NCBI GenBank assembly: GCA_001899765.1
Contig: MKWM01000019.1
Location: forward strand, 156,494-220,493
Length of the DNA stretch: 64,000 nt
DNA from: Thiobacillus sp. 63-78
Lineage (GTDB): Bacteria > Pseudomonadota > Gammaproteobacteria > Burkholderiales > Thiobacillaceae
Reading direction: 5' to 3'
The translations under genes were made by a program, and so were the position numbers. Below, piece by piece: positions 29,473-39,003 of the stretch. The notes beneath the pieces were generated by a model, which saw only the letters and a program-made list of their open reading frames with translations, was not told the DNA's origin and searched no databases. Each line of letters opens with the position of its first letter. The first letter of the stretch is position 1.

Positions 29473-30891
29473 TTAAGCTGCTGTGCGGGCCTTGTATGCG
29501 CGCACCTGGTTCAGAAATGGCGCAATCCAGCCCTGTTTCCCGCTGCCACGGCGATGCGAATAGCTGGCCAGCAGATTGTGCCGTTGGTAGCCATCGTGTT
29601 GCCCGTCGATGCCATGGCCGCGTTTCACCTGGTATGCATAGATAGAGCCGGCGGGCAGATTTTCCAGGCTGGAATAGTGGAATTCGTGCGCGGGAATGGA
29701 GGCGGACTCCTGCCAGCGATCATCGCCGGTGGGCTGCAAACTTGCGTATCCCCGTCCAACCGGACGCTCATGCATCACGGTATCGCCCGGTACCACACCG
29801 ACCATTTCGCAGGTGCGTCCCTGCCAGCTGAGACGCCTCGACAGGTACATCAAACCGCCGCACTCGGCATAGGTTGGCAGCCCGGCTTCGATGGCGCTGC
29901 GAATTTGAGTACGCAGCGCGGTATTGGCCTCGAGTTCCGCCATGAATACTTCGGGGAAGCCGCCGCCGATAATGAGCCCATCCACCCTGGGCAGCGAACG
30001 CGCATGCAGCGTATCCAGTTCGACCAGTTCGACGTTGGAGGCACGCAGACTGTCGAGATCCTCGCTGTAATAAAAGCCGAATGCGGGATCGTGCGCGACG
30101 GCCAGCCTCACCCGCTCGCCCTGGATCGACGCCGCAGTCTCCGCAGGCAGTTCACGCGCGGGCGCCCCGTCGGCAATGGCCAGCAGGCGATCCAGATCGA
30201 CCTGCGCCGCAATCCGCTCACCCACGTGCCGGACGCGTGCCGCGGCAGCCTGCTGTTCATTGGCGGGAATCAGCCCCAGATGACGTTCCACAATCTGCAG
30301 GCCGGCATCGTGCTGGACTGCCCCGATCACCTCGACATCCGTGTAATGCTCGATCACTGCGCGCAGTTTGGATTCGTGGCGGCTCCCGCCAAGATTGTTG
30401 AGAATGACGCCGACAATGCGTATGGCCGGGTCGAAGCCCTGATAGCCAAGAATCAATGGCGCCACGCCGCGCGTCATGCCGCGTGCATCGATCACCAGCA
30501 CGACCGGCACGTCCAGCTGTTTGGCGAGCGCGGCATTGCTGTTGCTGCCGTCGAGGTCGAGGCCATCGTACAGCCCCTTGTTCCCTTCGATCAGGCTGAT
30601 GCGCGCGCCGGCCGAAGCACGTGCGAACAGCCGTTCGATTTCTTCCCGCTGCATCATGTGGAAATCGAGGTTGTAACAGGGGCGTTGCGCCGCCATGCTC
30701 AACCACAACGGATCGATATAGTCCGGCCCTTTCTTGAATGGCTGGACCACATGGCCGCGAGCGTGCAGCGCTGCGCACAGGCCAAGCGCAAGCGTGGTCT
30801 TGCCGGATGATTTGTGCGCGGCCGAAATGAAGACGCGGGGCCTGTGAGCCCCGCGCTTCGCAGTGTCGTTCAGGATGGCTGGCTGGTTCAT
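29473..30891 (-). CDS. dsrN: DsrN, glutamine-dependent siroheme amidase
   Basis: A 472-aa CobB/CbiA-type amidotransferase. The N-terminal P-loop is ISAAHKSSGKTTLALGL (residues about 23-39); the glutaminase domain has the active cysteine in YAECGGLMYLSRRL near residue 345 and a histidine in PAHEFHYSS. DsrN makes siro(heme)amide for the DsrAB sulfite reductase in sulfur oxidisers. Its position within dsr and the presence of cysG two genes downstream argue for this role over cobyrinate amidation. Confidence 0.92.
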   Translation of the reverse strand: MNQPAILNDTAKRGAHRPRVFISAAHKSSGKTTLALGLCAALHARGHVVQPFKKGPDYIDPLWLSMAAQRPCYNLDFHMMQREEIERLFARASAGARISLIEGNKGLYDGLDLDGSNSNAALAKQLDVPVVLVIDARGMTRGVAPLILGYQGFDPAIRIVGVILNNLGGSRHESKLRAVIEHYTDVEVIGAVQHDAGLQIVERHLGLIPANEQQAAAARVRHVGERIAAQVDLDRLLAIADGAPARELPAETAASIQGERVRLAVAHDPAFGFYYSEDLDSLRASNVELVELDTLHARSLPRVDGLIIGGGFPEVFMAELEANTALRTQIRSAIEAGLPTYAECGGLMYLSRRLSWQGRTCEMVGVVPGDTVMHERPVGRGYASLQPTGDDRWQESASIPAHEFHYSSLENLPAGSIYAYQVKRGHGIDGQHDGYQRHNLLASYSHRRGSGKQGWIAPFLNQVRAYKARTAA

Positions 30892-30936
30892 GACGGACGA
30901 TTCCCCGCCAGTCCGTAGCCTGGCGGGTTCAGTAAA

Positions 30937-32139
30937 TCAATGTTCCAGCTTGGCGATGGTGGCGTCGTCCAGATTGACCGGGAGCAAACGCAGCACCTTG
31001 ACCCCGAAAATGGTCGCCAGCAACGCGATCGCCACGCCACCCAGTCCCAGGAAGAATTCCGCCATGGTGGGTGAATATTCGTGGATCACGCCGTCATAAA
31101 AGCTGCTCTTCACCGTCATCCCCGGAAACAGGTCCAGCGGGTAAGCCTGGGCACCGATGATGGTGACATACATCTGGGCAATGCCGCCCAGAATGACCAG
31201 CGCACTGGCAATCATGATCCAGCTGCGCTGCCTGCCCAGGCCAGTCAGCAGAATCACCAGCGGAATCACGCAACCGATCGCGATCTGCGCCACCCAGAAC
31301 AGCGTGGTCAGGATGCCGCCATCGCGCAGGATGAAAGTTTCGGCGCTGCCCATCTTGGCGAAATACAGGTTGGTCAGGTGATACACCACCACAAAATAGA
31401 GGACTGCGGCGACGAACACCGCCAGCAGGGTCTTCAGGCGCATCATGACGGCATCGCCAAGCGGCCGTCCGGTCCAGGCGTAGGCGGCAACCAGTACCAT
31501 CAGGTAGATCGCCAGGCCATAGGCAAACGACATGATGATGAACATGGGTGCCAGCATGGCGGTGCCATACAACTGGCGCGCAATGAGGAAACCGAACAGC
31601 GAACCGGTACCGGTCGTCAGGGTCAGTCGCCAGATGAAGGCCGCTGTGCCCGCAGCCTTGGAATACGCCTTGACGTTGCGGTCGAGCATGGTCCACAGGT
31701 AGATGCCCACCAGCACGAAGAAGCCGGTATAGAGGAACACGTTCCAGGTAAACATCGACATGAAGTTGAAGTGCGTCATCGCCACGATCAAGCGATCGGA
31801 ACGCCCCAGGTCGAGCACGAGCACCAACAGTCCGCCGAGCAGCAGCGCCAGCGCCAGAATCGCCGACAAGGGCGCCAACGGCTTGTACATCGGCTTATTG
31901 AACACCGAGGCGATGGACGCGACGTTCAGGGCGCCCGAAGCGGCCACGATCAGGAACACCGCGAATACGTGCGGAAGGCCCCAGACGATCTGGTTGTCCA
32001 TGCCCGTCACGACGTGGCCGTGGTGGTGCATGTACAGATAGGACAGAAAACCGAACAGCACAAAGAGGCCGGTCCCCCCGAACAGCATCCAGTATTTCAG
32101 GCTGCTGCCTTCTACTTCGCGGAAAGTCATGCTTGCCAT
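30937..32139 (-). CDS. dsrP: DsrP, NrfD-like membrane quinone-interacting subunit
   Basis: A 400-aa polytopic membrane protein of the NrfD/PsrC family with about ten helices and no cofactor motif, typical of DsrP. It forms the membrane part of the DsrMKJOP complex, which exchanges electrons between the quinone pool and the cytoplasmic DsrC/DsrK side. It starts 6 bp after dsrO. Confidence 0.92.
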   Translation of the reverse strand: MASMTFREVEGSSLKYWMLFGGTGLFVLFGFLSYLYMHHHGHVVTGMDNQIVWGLPHVFAVFLIVAASGALNVASIASVFNKPMYKPLAPLSAILALALLLGGLLVLVLDLGRSDRLIVAMTHFNFMSMFTWNVFLYTGFFVLVGIYLWTMLDRNVKAYSKAAGTAAFIWRLTLTTGTGSLFGFLIARQLYGTAMLAPMFIIMSFAYGLAIYLMVLVAAYAWTGRPLGDAVMMRLKTLLAVFVAAVLYFVVVYHLTNLYFAKMGSAETFILRDGGILTTLFWVAQIAIGCVIPLVILLTGLGRQRSWIMIASALVILGGIAQMYVTIIGAQAYPLDLFPGMTVKSSFYDGVIHEYSPTMAEFFLGLGGVAIALLATIFGVKVLRLLPVNLDDATIAKLEH

Positions 32140-32145
32140 GTTGAG

Positions 32146-32922
32146 TTAGATTCCGTGATAGCGAACACTGAGGTCCAGGTTGAGGTCAGCACGCACCTCC
32201 TTGGTCGGCAGTTCGCGCAGACGCTTGGCGATCGCACTGTCCGGATCGTTCATGTCGCCGAAGAGGATGGCGTCGTTGCCTGCGGCGGTGCAGGCTTCGG
32301 CGCAGGCGGTCGTGCCATCGCCACGGTCGAGTTTCTGTACGCAGAAGGTGCATGCCTCGACACAGCCCACGCCGCGCGGGACATCCGGTTTCTGGGTGTC
32401 GTTCAGCGGCTCATGCACCAATGAACGCGCCTTGTAGGGACAGGCCATCATGCAGTAGCGGCAGCCGATGCAGGTATGACGGTTGACCAGCACGATGCCG
32501 TCGGCGCGTCTGAACGAGGCGCCGGTCGGGCACACATCGATACAGGGGGCATCGCCGCAATGCTGACACAGCATCGGCAGGTTGGTTTCCTTCTGCGTCA
32601 GCGGGTCCTGCAGTTCGAGCTTGCGAATCCACTGCGGCGCCTGCCTCGGATGCTGACTTTCGGCGACCGGCGTCCAGCCGTTTTCAGTACTGCATGCGGA
32701 CACGCAGTCATCGCAGCCGGTCGCACACCGGGTCGCATCGATCAGCATGCCCCAACGGACCGCGCTGCTGACCGCCTGGTCTTCCGGTCGGCCATGCGCC
32801 ACTTCGAACAGCATCACCCCGGGAATCAGGGCCACGCCGGCCGCAGCGGTCGCGGTACCGATGAAGCGGCGCCGCTCGGGAGAATTCAGCGTATTGTCGG
32901 GCATTGATTTCATATCGTTCAT
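32146..32922 (-). CDS. dsrO: DsrO, periplasmic ferredoxin-like subunit
   Basis: A 258-aa iron-sulfur protein with a Tat signal (SPERRRFIGTATAAAGVAL, residues about 14-32), so it is exported folded. Several cysteine clusters follow, including CDDCVSAC, CQHCGDAPCIDVCPTGAS and CIGCRYCMMACPYKA, giving four 4Fe-4S sites as in NrfC-like proteins. Its ATG overlaps the dsrJ stop. It passes electrons within the DsrMKJOP complex between DsrJ and DsrP. Confidence 0.93.
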   Translation of the reverse strand: MNDMKSMPDNTLNSPERRRFIGTATAAAGVALIPGVMLFEVAHGRPEDQAVSSAVRWGMLIDATRCATGCDDCVSACSTENGWTPVAESQHPRQAPQWIRKLELQDPLTQKETNLPMLCQHCGDAPCIDVCPTGASFRRADGIVLVNRHTCIGCRYCMMACPYKARSLVHEPLNDTQKPDVPRGVGCVEACTFCVQKLDRGDGTTACAEACTAAGNDAILFGDMNDPDSAIAKRLRELPTKEVRADLNLDLSVRYHGI

Positions 32923-33404
32923 TGAGCAATCCCGGCCATCTCTTCCGCGCTGACCTTGCTGTGGGCCTGCGCGGCCAGCTTGTGCGCATAATGCGCCGTT
33001 TCGGCATTCAGCGGATGCATGGCCATCGAGCCTTGCGGCTTGGTGGAGTGGCAGTCGAAACAATCGATTTTCACTGACGCATAGCTGTGGCAACTCACGC
33101 AGAAGTCGTCCTTGGAAGCGGCAACGCTGCCTGTTTTTTCACTGGCATGGCAGTTGATGCATTCCTTGAGGCTGTATTTCTTGGTGCGGATACCATCAAG
33201 CACGGTTTCATCGCGCTGATGCAGCAACACTTTCATGTGGTTGCGGCGCATGAAGTCATTCGGCTCGACACAGTGCTCGCCCTTGATGGCCTTGGTGATC
33301 ACCGGTTTTGGCACGCCGCTGGTCTTGGCCGGGTCATCCGACCCGGCCCACGCCAGGGCGGCAGCCGTCAATATGGCCGCGCCCAGAGCCAGGAGGCGTT
33401 TCAT
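32919..33404 (-). CDS. dsrJ: DsrJ, periplasmic triheme cytochrome c
   Basis: A 161-aa cytochrome with an N-terminal signal or membrane anchor (LLALGAAILTAAALAWAG) and three CXXCH heme motifs: CINCH, CVSCH and CFDCH. The additional Cys45 (EHCVEPNDF) matches the cysteine proposed as an unusual heme ligand in DsrJ. The ATG at 33404 is chosen; a GTG at 33419, closer to dsrL, is possible. It is part of the DsrMKJOP complex. Confidence 0.93.
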   Translation of the reverse strand: MKRLLALGAAILTAAALAWAGSDDPAKTSGVPKPVITKAIKGEHCVEPNDFMRRNHMKVLLHQRDETVLDGIRTKKYSLKECINCHASEKTGSVAASKDDFCVSCHSYASVKIDCFDCHSTKPQGSMAMHPLNAETAHYAHKLAAQAHSKVSAEEMAGIAQ

Positions 33405-33421
33405 CTTGCCTGTCGCCACGC

Positions 33422-35380
33422 TCAGTCACCCATCCCCATGATGATGTAGCCGGTCGGGCAGACGTCCGCGCAGATATGGCAACCGATGCATTTGGTGTAG
33501 TCGGTGTCCACGTAGCGGCCCATGGTGGGAGTGTCCTTCTTCTTGACCTTGAACACAGCGGTCTGCGGGCAGTAGACGACGCAGTTGTCGCATTCGAAAC
33601 ACAGGCCGCAGGACATGCAGCGCTTGGCTTCGGCCTTTACGGTCGTTTCGCTGAGCGCATGCAGGCGCTCCTCGAAGTTGCCCAGGGCGCCTTCCTTGTC
33701 AAGCATGGTCACGTCACGGATATTCCGCGATACGCTCTGGAAGTGTCCCAGGAACAAATCATCGTACGGGATGATATGACGCGACGAACGGTCTTCGAAA
33801 TTGTGCAGGATATCCTTCCGGGCCGACGTGCCCCAGGCTTCGCCGTGAATATCACAATTGTATTCGTGACCCGCTTCAAGCCATTTGCGGATTTCGTCGA
33901 AGTGGTGAACGTCCACTTTCGGCCGCTTGTCGACGTCCTTGCCGGCCAGGAAGGCATCAATGCCATCCACAGCGATGGAAGCATGGCCGATCGCGGTGGT
34001 CAGCAGGTGCGGACGGATCACGTCGCCGCCGACGAAGATCTTTTCGCTGCCGGGGAAGCGATAGTTCTTGTCGGCCTTGATCAGGCCATTATTGTTGTTG
34101 AATTTTTCCAGGCCGGTGAAGTCGACGCCTTGCCCGATCGCGGAGACAATCAGGTCGGCCGGCAGATCACGTTCGGTGCCTTCGACGATCTTGGTTTCCT
34201 TGCCTTCCATCACGAAATCGGCAACCCGCAGGGCTGTTGCACGGCCTTGCGCATCCACCACCACGGCAACTGGCGTCACGCCACCGAGGATTTCGATCCC
34301 TTCCTGTTGGGCATGCTCGATTTCGTGCTTGTTGGCGGCCATTTTGTCGATGCTGGCGCGCGAGACCAGGACCACCTCGGCGCCTTCCCGCGCGGAGATT
34401 TCAGCCACGTCCTGCCCCATGTAGCCGGCGATCACCGCCTCGGGGCGATCCTGCGTGCCCGATTTGGTCACCTTGCCGAGACGGCGGGCAACGGTCACGA
34501 CGTCGATCGAGGTGTCGCCGCCGCCGATGACGACCACGCGGTTGCCGACGTGCTGCAGGCGGCCTTCGTTGAAGGCACGCAGGAACGCGACGGCCGTCAC
34601 GCAGTTGGGCGCTTCGGCACCGGGAACGGGCAGCGGCCGGCCGGCCTGGGCGCCCATGGCCATGAAGATGGCATCGTAATCCTTTTCAAGCTGTTCAAAG
34701 CTGACATCGGAACCGATGCGGGTCTTGAGTCGAGTTTCCACGCCCAGCGCGATGATGCGGTTGATCTCGGCATCCAGCATTTCGCGAGGCGTACGGAAGC
34801 CCGGAATGCCGTAGCGCATCATGCCGCCGAGTTCTTCGTGCTCGTCGAAGATGGTCACGCCATGGCCGCGCAGGCGCAGCTGATAGGCTGCGGCCAGACC
34901 GGCAGGGCCGGCGCCAATCACGGCCACCTTCTTGCCGGTTTCGGCCGCCGTGGACGTGTAGGTCATGTTGTTTTCAATCCCCCAGTCCCCGATGAAGTGC
35001 TCGACCGAGTTGATGCCGACATGATCCTCAACCATATTCCGGTTGCAGCCGGATTCGCACGGTGCGGGGCAGACTCGGCCCATCACGCCGGGGAAAGGAT
35101 TGGCTTCGGTGAGGCGACGGAAGGCATATTCCTGCCAGGTCACGCCCGCTGGCGGCTTCTCGATACCGCTCGTGATGTTGAGATAGCCACGAATGTCTTC
35201 GCCGGCGGGACAGGAACCCTGGCAGGGCGGCGTGGAAAGCATGTATTCCGGACATTTATGCGTCCAGCTCGCCTGGAAAATGATGTCCTGATTGGAGCGA
35301 ATGTCGTCATGCGTCTCGCCATCCTTATAACGACGCCATTGAACGCCTTCGGTTTTTGCTTTGTTCGTCGTGACAGCCAT
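33422..35380 (-). CDS. dsrL: DsrL, NAD(P)H-linked iron-sulfur flavoprotein oxidoreductase
   Basis: A 652-aa protein related to the small subunit of glutamate synthase. The N-terminal Fe-S region has CPAPCESGCNRN; the FAD site is KVAVIGAGPAGLAAAYQL; the NAD(P) site is VVVIGGGDTSIDV; and a C-terminal ferredoxin pair has CMSCGLCFECDNCVVYCPQ and CIGCHICADVCPTG. DsrL accepts electrons from DsrAB and reduces NAD(P)+. The start at 35380 follows TAGGAGAA; longer frames overlapping dsrK are rejected. Confidence 0.94.
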   Translation of the reverse strand: MAVTTNKAKTEGVQWRRYKDGETHDDIRSNQDIIFQASWTHKCPEYMLSTPPCQGSCPAGEDIRGYLNITSGIEKPPAGVTWQEYAFRRLTEANPFPGVMGRVCPAPCESGCNRNMVEDHVGINSVEHFIGDWGIENNMTYTSTAAETGKKVAVIGAGPAGLAAAYQLRLRGHGVTIFDEHEELGGMMRYGIPGFRTPREMLDAEINRIIALGVETRLKTRIGSDVSFEQLEKDYDAIFMAMGAQAGRPLPVPGAEAPNCVTAVAFLRAFNEGRLQHVGNRVVVIGGGDTSIDVVTVARRLGKVTKSGTQDRPEAVIAGYMGQDVAEISAREGAEVVLVSRASIDKMAANKHEIEHAQQEGIEILGGVTPVAVVVDAQGRATALRVADFVMEGKETKIVEGTERDLPADLIVSAIGQGVDFTGLEKFNNNNGLIKADKNYRFPGSEKIFVGGDVIRPHLLTTAIGHASIAVDGIDAFLAGKDVDKRPKVDVHHFDEIRKWLEAGHEYNCDIHGEAWGTSARKDILHNFEDRSSRHIIPYDDLFLGHFQSVSRNIRDVTMLDKEGALGNFEERLHALSETTVKAEAKRCMSCGLCFECDNCVVYCPQTAVFKVKKKDTPTMGRYVDTDYTKCIGCHICADVCPTGYIIMGMGD

Positions 35381-35430
35381 GTCCGTTCTCCTAACGCCTA
35401 CGAAATGAATTGATTTACCTAACCCTGCGA

Positions 35431-36954
35431 TCAGTCGAGCTTGATCGCCTTGCTGACCAGTTGGTGTATACCGCCCACCATGCTCATGTCGAAACCGTAC
35501 TTGGGTAAAACCTTGGTGAATTGCGCCTTGCAGATCGCGCAGATCATCGCCATGAAATTGACCTGATGTTCCTTGACGACATTGTTCAAGGCCGTTGCGC
35601 GCGGCAGCGCGCCCTTGACCCGGACCTCCATCAGATCGTCGGTCAGCAGACCGCCGCCGCCGCCGCAACAGAAGGTGGCTTCGCCGATCGTGCCGTCTTC
35701 CATGTTGTGGAAATTGTTCACCACCGACTTGATCAGTTCGCGCGGGATCGTGAACTGTCCGCCCGCTTCAGTGCCCATGCGCGATCCACGCGCGACGTTG
35801 CATGAATCGTGAAAGGTCACGACCAGATCGTCATTCCTGGATGGATCGACCTTGATCTTGCCGGACTTGATCAGGTCATTGGTCAGCTCGCAGATGTGCT
35901 GCGGCTGCGGATAAGCCGGATCGAGCTGCTTCTGCATTTCGATCGAGAACGGGTCGTTGCCGCCATAGCCGATACCCGTCAGAGTGTTCCAGAAGCTGTA
36001 GGCGACGCGCCATGCGTGGCCGCATTCGCCGACCACAATGCGTTTGACGCCAAGTTCCAGCGCGGCGTCGCGGATCCGCATGGCCGCCTTGCGCATGACG
36101 TCGTAGTTGGCGTCGAACAGGCCGAAGTTGGCGGCTTCCGATGCGTACGTGGACATGGTCCAGCTGATGCCGGCGGCGTGAAATACCTTGGCATAGCCAA
36201 TCAGCGATTCCACATGCGGCTCGGAAAAGAAATCCGCCGACGGCGTGATCAGCAGTACTTCGGCACCCTTCACGTCGATCGGCATTTTTACCGCCACACC
36301 GGTGTCGGCTTCGATATCTTCTTCCAGTCCTTCCAGCGTATCTTCCAGTGCGGGGCCGGGAAGGCCCAGGTTGTTGCCGATCTTCAGGACCTTGCCGAGA
36401 ATTTCGTTGGAATATTTCTGGCCCAGACCGACATGGCTGAGGATTTCACGGCCGGCCATGGTGATTTCGGCCGTATCGATGCCGTACGGGCAATACACCG
36501 AGCAACGGCGACATTCCGAACACTGGTAATAGTAGGAATACCAGTCGTCCAGCACTTCGCGGGTCAAGTCCTTGGCGCCGACCAGCTTGGGAAACAGCTT
36601 GCCCGCGGGAGTGAAATAGCGGCGGTAAACCTGACGCATCAAATCCTGACGCGCCACCGGCATGTTCTTCGGGTCGGACGTCCCCAGATAGTAGTGGCAC
36701 TTGTCGGTACAGGCGCCGCAATGGACGCAAGCGTCGAGAAACACCTTCAGGGAACGGTACTTGCCTAGCAGGTCGCCCATCTTGTCGATGGCGCGTTCCT
36801 TCCAGTCTTCAGTCAACTCGCCGGGATAACCCAGATTTTCCTGTATCGGCTTCGAGGCAGGGAATGTCCTGGCATGCGCCATCACCCCTTTCCGATACTT
36901 GGGAACCTCGATATCGCTTTTTATTTCCGGAATGTCAAAATCAGCAACAGCCAC
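35431..36954 (-). CDS. dsrK: DsrK, HdrD-like catalytic iron-sulfur subunit
   Basis: A 507-aa cytoplasmic subunit resembling heterodisulfide reductase HdrD. Two ferredoxin motifs (CVHCGACTDKCHY and CSECRRCSVYCPYG) are followed by a CCG-type domain for the noncubane site: HDSCNVARGSR, CCGGGGG and ICAICKAQF. It is thought to act on the DsrC disulfide or trisulfide. It lies between dsrM and dsrL, 49 bp from each. Confidence 0.94.
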   Translation of the reverse strand: MAVADFDIPEIKSDIEVPKYRKGVMAHARTFPASKPIQENLGYPGELTEDWKERAIDKMGDLLGKYRSLKVFLDACVHCGACTDKCHYYLGTSDPKNMPVARQDLMRQVYRRYFTPAGKLFPKLVGAKDLTREVLDDWYSYYYQCSECRRCSVYCPYGIDTAEITMAGREILSHVGLGQKYSNEILGKVLKIGNNLGLPGPALEDTLEGLEEDIEADTGVAVKMPIDVKGAEVLLITPSADFFSEPHVESLIGYAKVFHAAGISWTMSTYASEAANFGLFDANYDVMRKAAMRIRDAALELGVKRIVVGECGHAWRVAYSFWNTLTGIGYGGNDPFSIEMQKQLDPAYPQPQHICELTNDLIKSGKIKVDPSRNDDLVVTFHDSCNVARGSRMGTEAGGQFTIPRELIKSVVNNFHNMEDGTIGEATFCCGGGGGLLTDDLMEVRVKGALPRATALNNVVKEHQVNFMAMICAICKAQFTKVLPKYGFDMSMVGGIHQLVSKAIKLD

Positions 36955-37003
36955 TTGAGTGTCCTCTGTCCGTACTTAATGTTCGTTATTCAGCGTTAAC
37001 GAA

Positions 37004-37738
37004 TCAGTTGTTCTGATCGAGCCGGGCTGCCCACGCCGCCACATGGCGGTGTTCGCGCGGGTTGTCGACCTGGTTCCGGGTAGGGCTGAAGAACAGGCCC
37101 GGCGCATGCAGGAGTTTGCTGACCGGGAAGATCACCATCAGCAACGCCACAAGAGCCAGGTGCACCATCAGGATCCCATCCTGCGGAAGCGGTTGTACAT
37201 CCAGATACATCAGTCCCAGGACAAACTCTTTCAGCGCGATGATGTCGGTATGCGAAACGAAAGTCATGAGCATGCCGGATACGCCGATCGCGATCAGCAA
37301 CAGCAGCATCAGATGATCGGAAGGCGTCGAAATATAGCGCACGCGATCAACCAGGAAACGACGCGCCCACAGACCCGCAAGGCCCAGCACCATGATGATG
37401 CTGGCGTACTTGCCGAAGGGCTGCACGATGTCGACCCAGAACCAGACGGGCTGGGTGAAATAGCGGAGATGGCGCGCCAGCACCAGAAGCAGGCCGAAAT
37501 GGAAGAGGAAGCCGAACACCCAAATCCATTTGTTGGACTTGAACAGGGACTCGAACACCACGACCTCTTTTGCCATCCGGTACGCCACGCCGGTTCGCGT
37601 AGTCGGAGCAGGGGTCGTCGGGATGACCAGTGGCGCCGGCGTACGGCTGTAGTCAAAAATCTTGTAGATCAGTCCCACCGCCAGCAACAAGGTGGCGATG
37701 TAGAACATCCCGGCGTAAATCATCGTCACAGTAGACAA
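37004..37738 (-). CDS. dsrM: DsrM, NarI-like membrane b-type cytochrome
   Basis: About 244 aa with five to six membrane helices and the histidines expected for two hemes b (for example FLFHFGLLLVLARHLRYF and LMVHLALVAL). NarI-like, it anchors DsrK and links to quinone. The start is uncertain: AGGAGA lies just before GTG 37744 and seven bases before TTG 37738, while the first ATG (37723) is 20 bases further; I prefer the TTG. It is separated from dsrC by about 190 bp containing a long hairpin. Confidence 0.88.
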   Translation of the reverse strand: MSTVTMIYAGMFYIATLLLAVGLIYKIFDYSRTPAPLVIPTTPAPTTRTGVAYRMAKEVVVFESLFKSNKWIWVFGFLFHFGLLLVLARHLRYFTQPVWFWVDIVQPFGKYASIIMVLGLAGLWARRFLVDRVRYISTPSDHLMLLLLIAIGVSGMLMTFVSHTDIIALKEFVLGLMYLDVQPLPQDGILMVHLALVALLMVIFPVSKLLHAPGLFFSPTRNQVDNPREHRHVAAWAARLDQNN

Positions 37739-37879
37739 ACTCACTCTCCTATCGGACTCCGCCCCGCCACGCACTGAAACGCCTGACGGACCCGTATTCC
37801 CTACCAACGTTTTGTTTACAAATCAAACGCAAGCGTGAACTCACCCGTGCCACATTTGATTAGTGAACACAACCCGGAT

Positions 37880-37913
37880 CGAATCGCTCCGGAATTTGAT
37901 CCGGCGCGATTCG
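37880..37913 (-). repeat. Long hairpin between dsrC and dsrM
   Basis: A 14-bp stem with one mismatch (CGAATCGCGCCGGA / TCCGGAGCGATTCG) and 6-base loop, starting 14 bases after the dsrC stop on the minus strand. No T-run follows it in the direction of dsr transcription, so it may act as a 3'-stabilising or partial attenuation structure rather than a full terminator. Confidence 0.6.
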
Positions 37914-37927
37914 AGGTATTTTTCTTT

Positions 37928-38263
37928 TTAGATGCAGCCGGTCGGCTTCGGCAGGCCCGCAATCTTACAAGCCTGCTTGGCAGGCCCGTAGGGGAACAAC
38001 TCGTACAGGTACTTGTTGTTGCCTTTATCCGGACCGAGCTTCTTGCCGATCGCTTTGGTCAGAACGCGCACAGCCGGCGCAATCTGATATTCGGCGTAGT
38101 ATTCACGCAGGAAATTGACGACTTCCCAGTGGCTTTCTGTCAGATCGACCTTTTCTTCGACCGCCATGTACTTGGCGATGTCCTCGTTCCACTGAGACAG
38201 GTCGACCAGATAGCCTTCTTCGTCAACTTCGACCTCTTTACCGGCGATTTCTACCATGGGCAT
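37928..38263 (-). CDS. dsrC: DsrC, sulfur-carrier protein with two redox cysteines
   Basis: A 111-aa DsrC/TusE-family protein that carries sulfur to or from DsrAB. Both functional cysteines are present on the C-terminal arm: Cys99 (KQACKIAGLPKP) and the penultimate Cys110 (TGCI). The ATG at 38263 follows AAGGAGT; the longer upstream reading overlaps dsrH and is rejected. A cysteine-free paralogue lies at 43262-43594. Confidence 0.96.
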   Translation of the reverse strand: MPMVEIAGKEVEVDEEGYLVDLSQWNEDIAKYMAVEEKVDLTESHWEVVNFLREYYAEYQIAPAVRVLTKAIGKKLGPDKGNNKYLYELFPYGPAKQACKIAGLPKPTGCI

Positions 38264-38286
38264 AGCAATACTCCTTCTGTTAAAAG

Positions 38287-38586
38287 TTACAGCCAAGACT
38301 GACAGTTGCTGTGCTCTGCGACCAGATCCACAAAACCGCCGTAATCCACGACATTGACTCCGTCCAGCACGCGTGCGGCCATGCCACGCGCTGCCAGATC
38401 AGGACCGAGCGCGTAAATCTTGAGGCCAGCCTTGGCTGCCTGGATTTTCGCCGCTGCCGCGTTGCCGGTCGTCGCCGCGTATACCGCGTCTTCGATCAGC
38501 AATACAGCAGAACCTTGAGTGGCCATACGCAGGCAGCTTTCCAGCGAACCGCGGTCTGTGGCCGATTTATTTACAATATGCAGCAT
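38287..38586 (-). CDS. dsrH: DsrH, sulfur-relay subunit
   Basis: A 99-aa TusB-like protein with Cys18 in SLESCLRMA, the family position for a relay cysteine. DsrEFH is a hexamer that receives sulfur and passes it to DsrC. It lies between dsrF and dsrC with short gaps. Confidence 0.92.
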   Translation of the reverse strand: MLHIVNKSATDRGSLESCLRMATQGSAVLLIEDAVYAATTGNAAAAKIQAAKAGLKIYALGPDLAARGMAARVLDGVNVVDYGGFVDLVAEHSNCQSWL

Positions 38587-38596
38587 GTCAGGCCCC

Positions 38597-38992
38597 CTAG
38601 AAACTGATCACGACGTCTTGTTCGGCCATGAGATTCGCCATCTCATCGACGGAAAGCACCGTCACATCGACGATCAGATCATCTTCGCTCAGACCGCGCG
38701 CATCCATCGAAACCTGGTCGACATACAGCTTCTCGATGTCGTAGCCTTCCAGGGCACGGTAGGTCTTGGAGAAGTCCTTGACCTCGATACCCTTGGTGTC
38801 GATCCCTTTTACCAACTGATAGACGCCATCATCGGTAAAAGCCATGCTCACGTCCTGATCGAAAGCCGCGGTAATCAGCACCACTTCCAGACCTTCCAGC
38901 GCGTACACGGTACCGTGCGGCGCCTTGCGGTTCAGGAACATGAATTTCTTGACGATGCCGGCGTCGTCATCCATATCATCCATATCGCTCAT
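38597..38992 (-). CDS. dsrF: DsrF, sulfur-relay subunit
   Basis: A 131-aa TusC-like protein (KKFMFLNRKAPHGTVYALEGLE) of the DsrEFH hexamer. It starts with an acidic tail MSDMDDMDDDAG not typical of all homologues. The ATG at 38992 is supported by GAGGGG upstream; the alternative TTG at 39007 overlaps the dsrE stop. The active-site cysteine is not expected in DsrF and none is seen. Confidence 0.92.
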   Translation of the reverse strand: MSDMDDMDDDAGIVKKFMFLNRKAPHGTVYALEGLEVVLITAAFDQDVSMAFTDDGVYQLVKGIDTKGIEVKDFSKTYRALEGYDIEKLYVDQVSMDARGLSEDDLIVDVTVLSVDEMANLMAEQDVVISF

Positions 38993-39003
38993 CCCGTTAC
39001 CCC

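Noticed and set aside
33308..35413. Plus-strand open frame of 701 codons
   Set aside because: Antisense to dsrL, whose flavin and ferredoxin motifs are intact; no ribosome binding site or domain in the plus frame.
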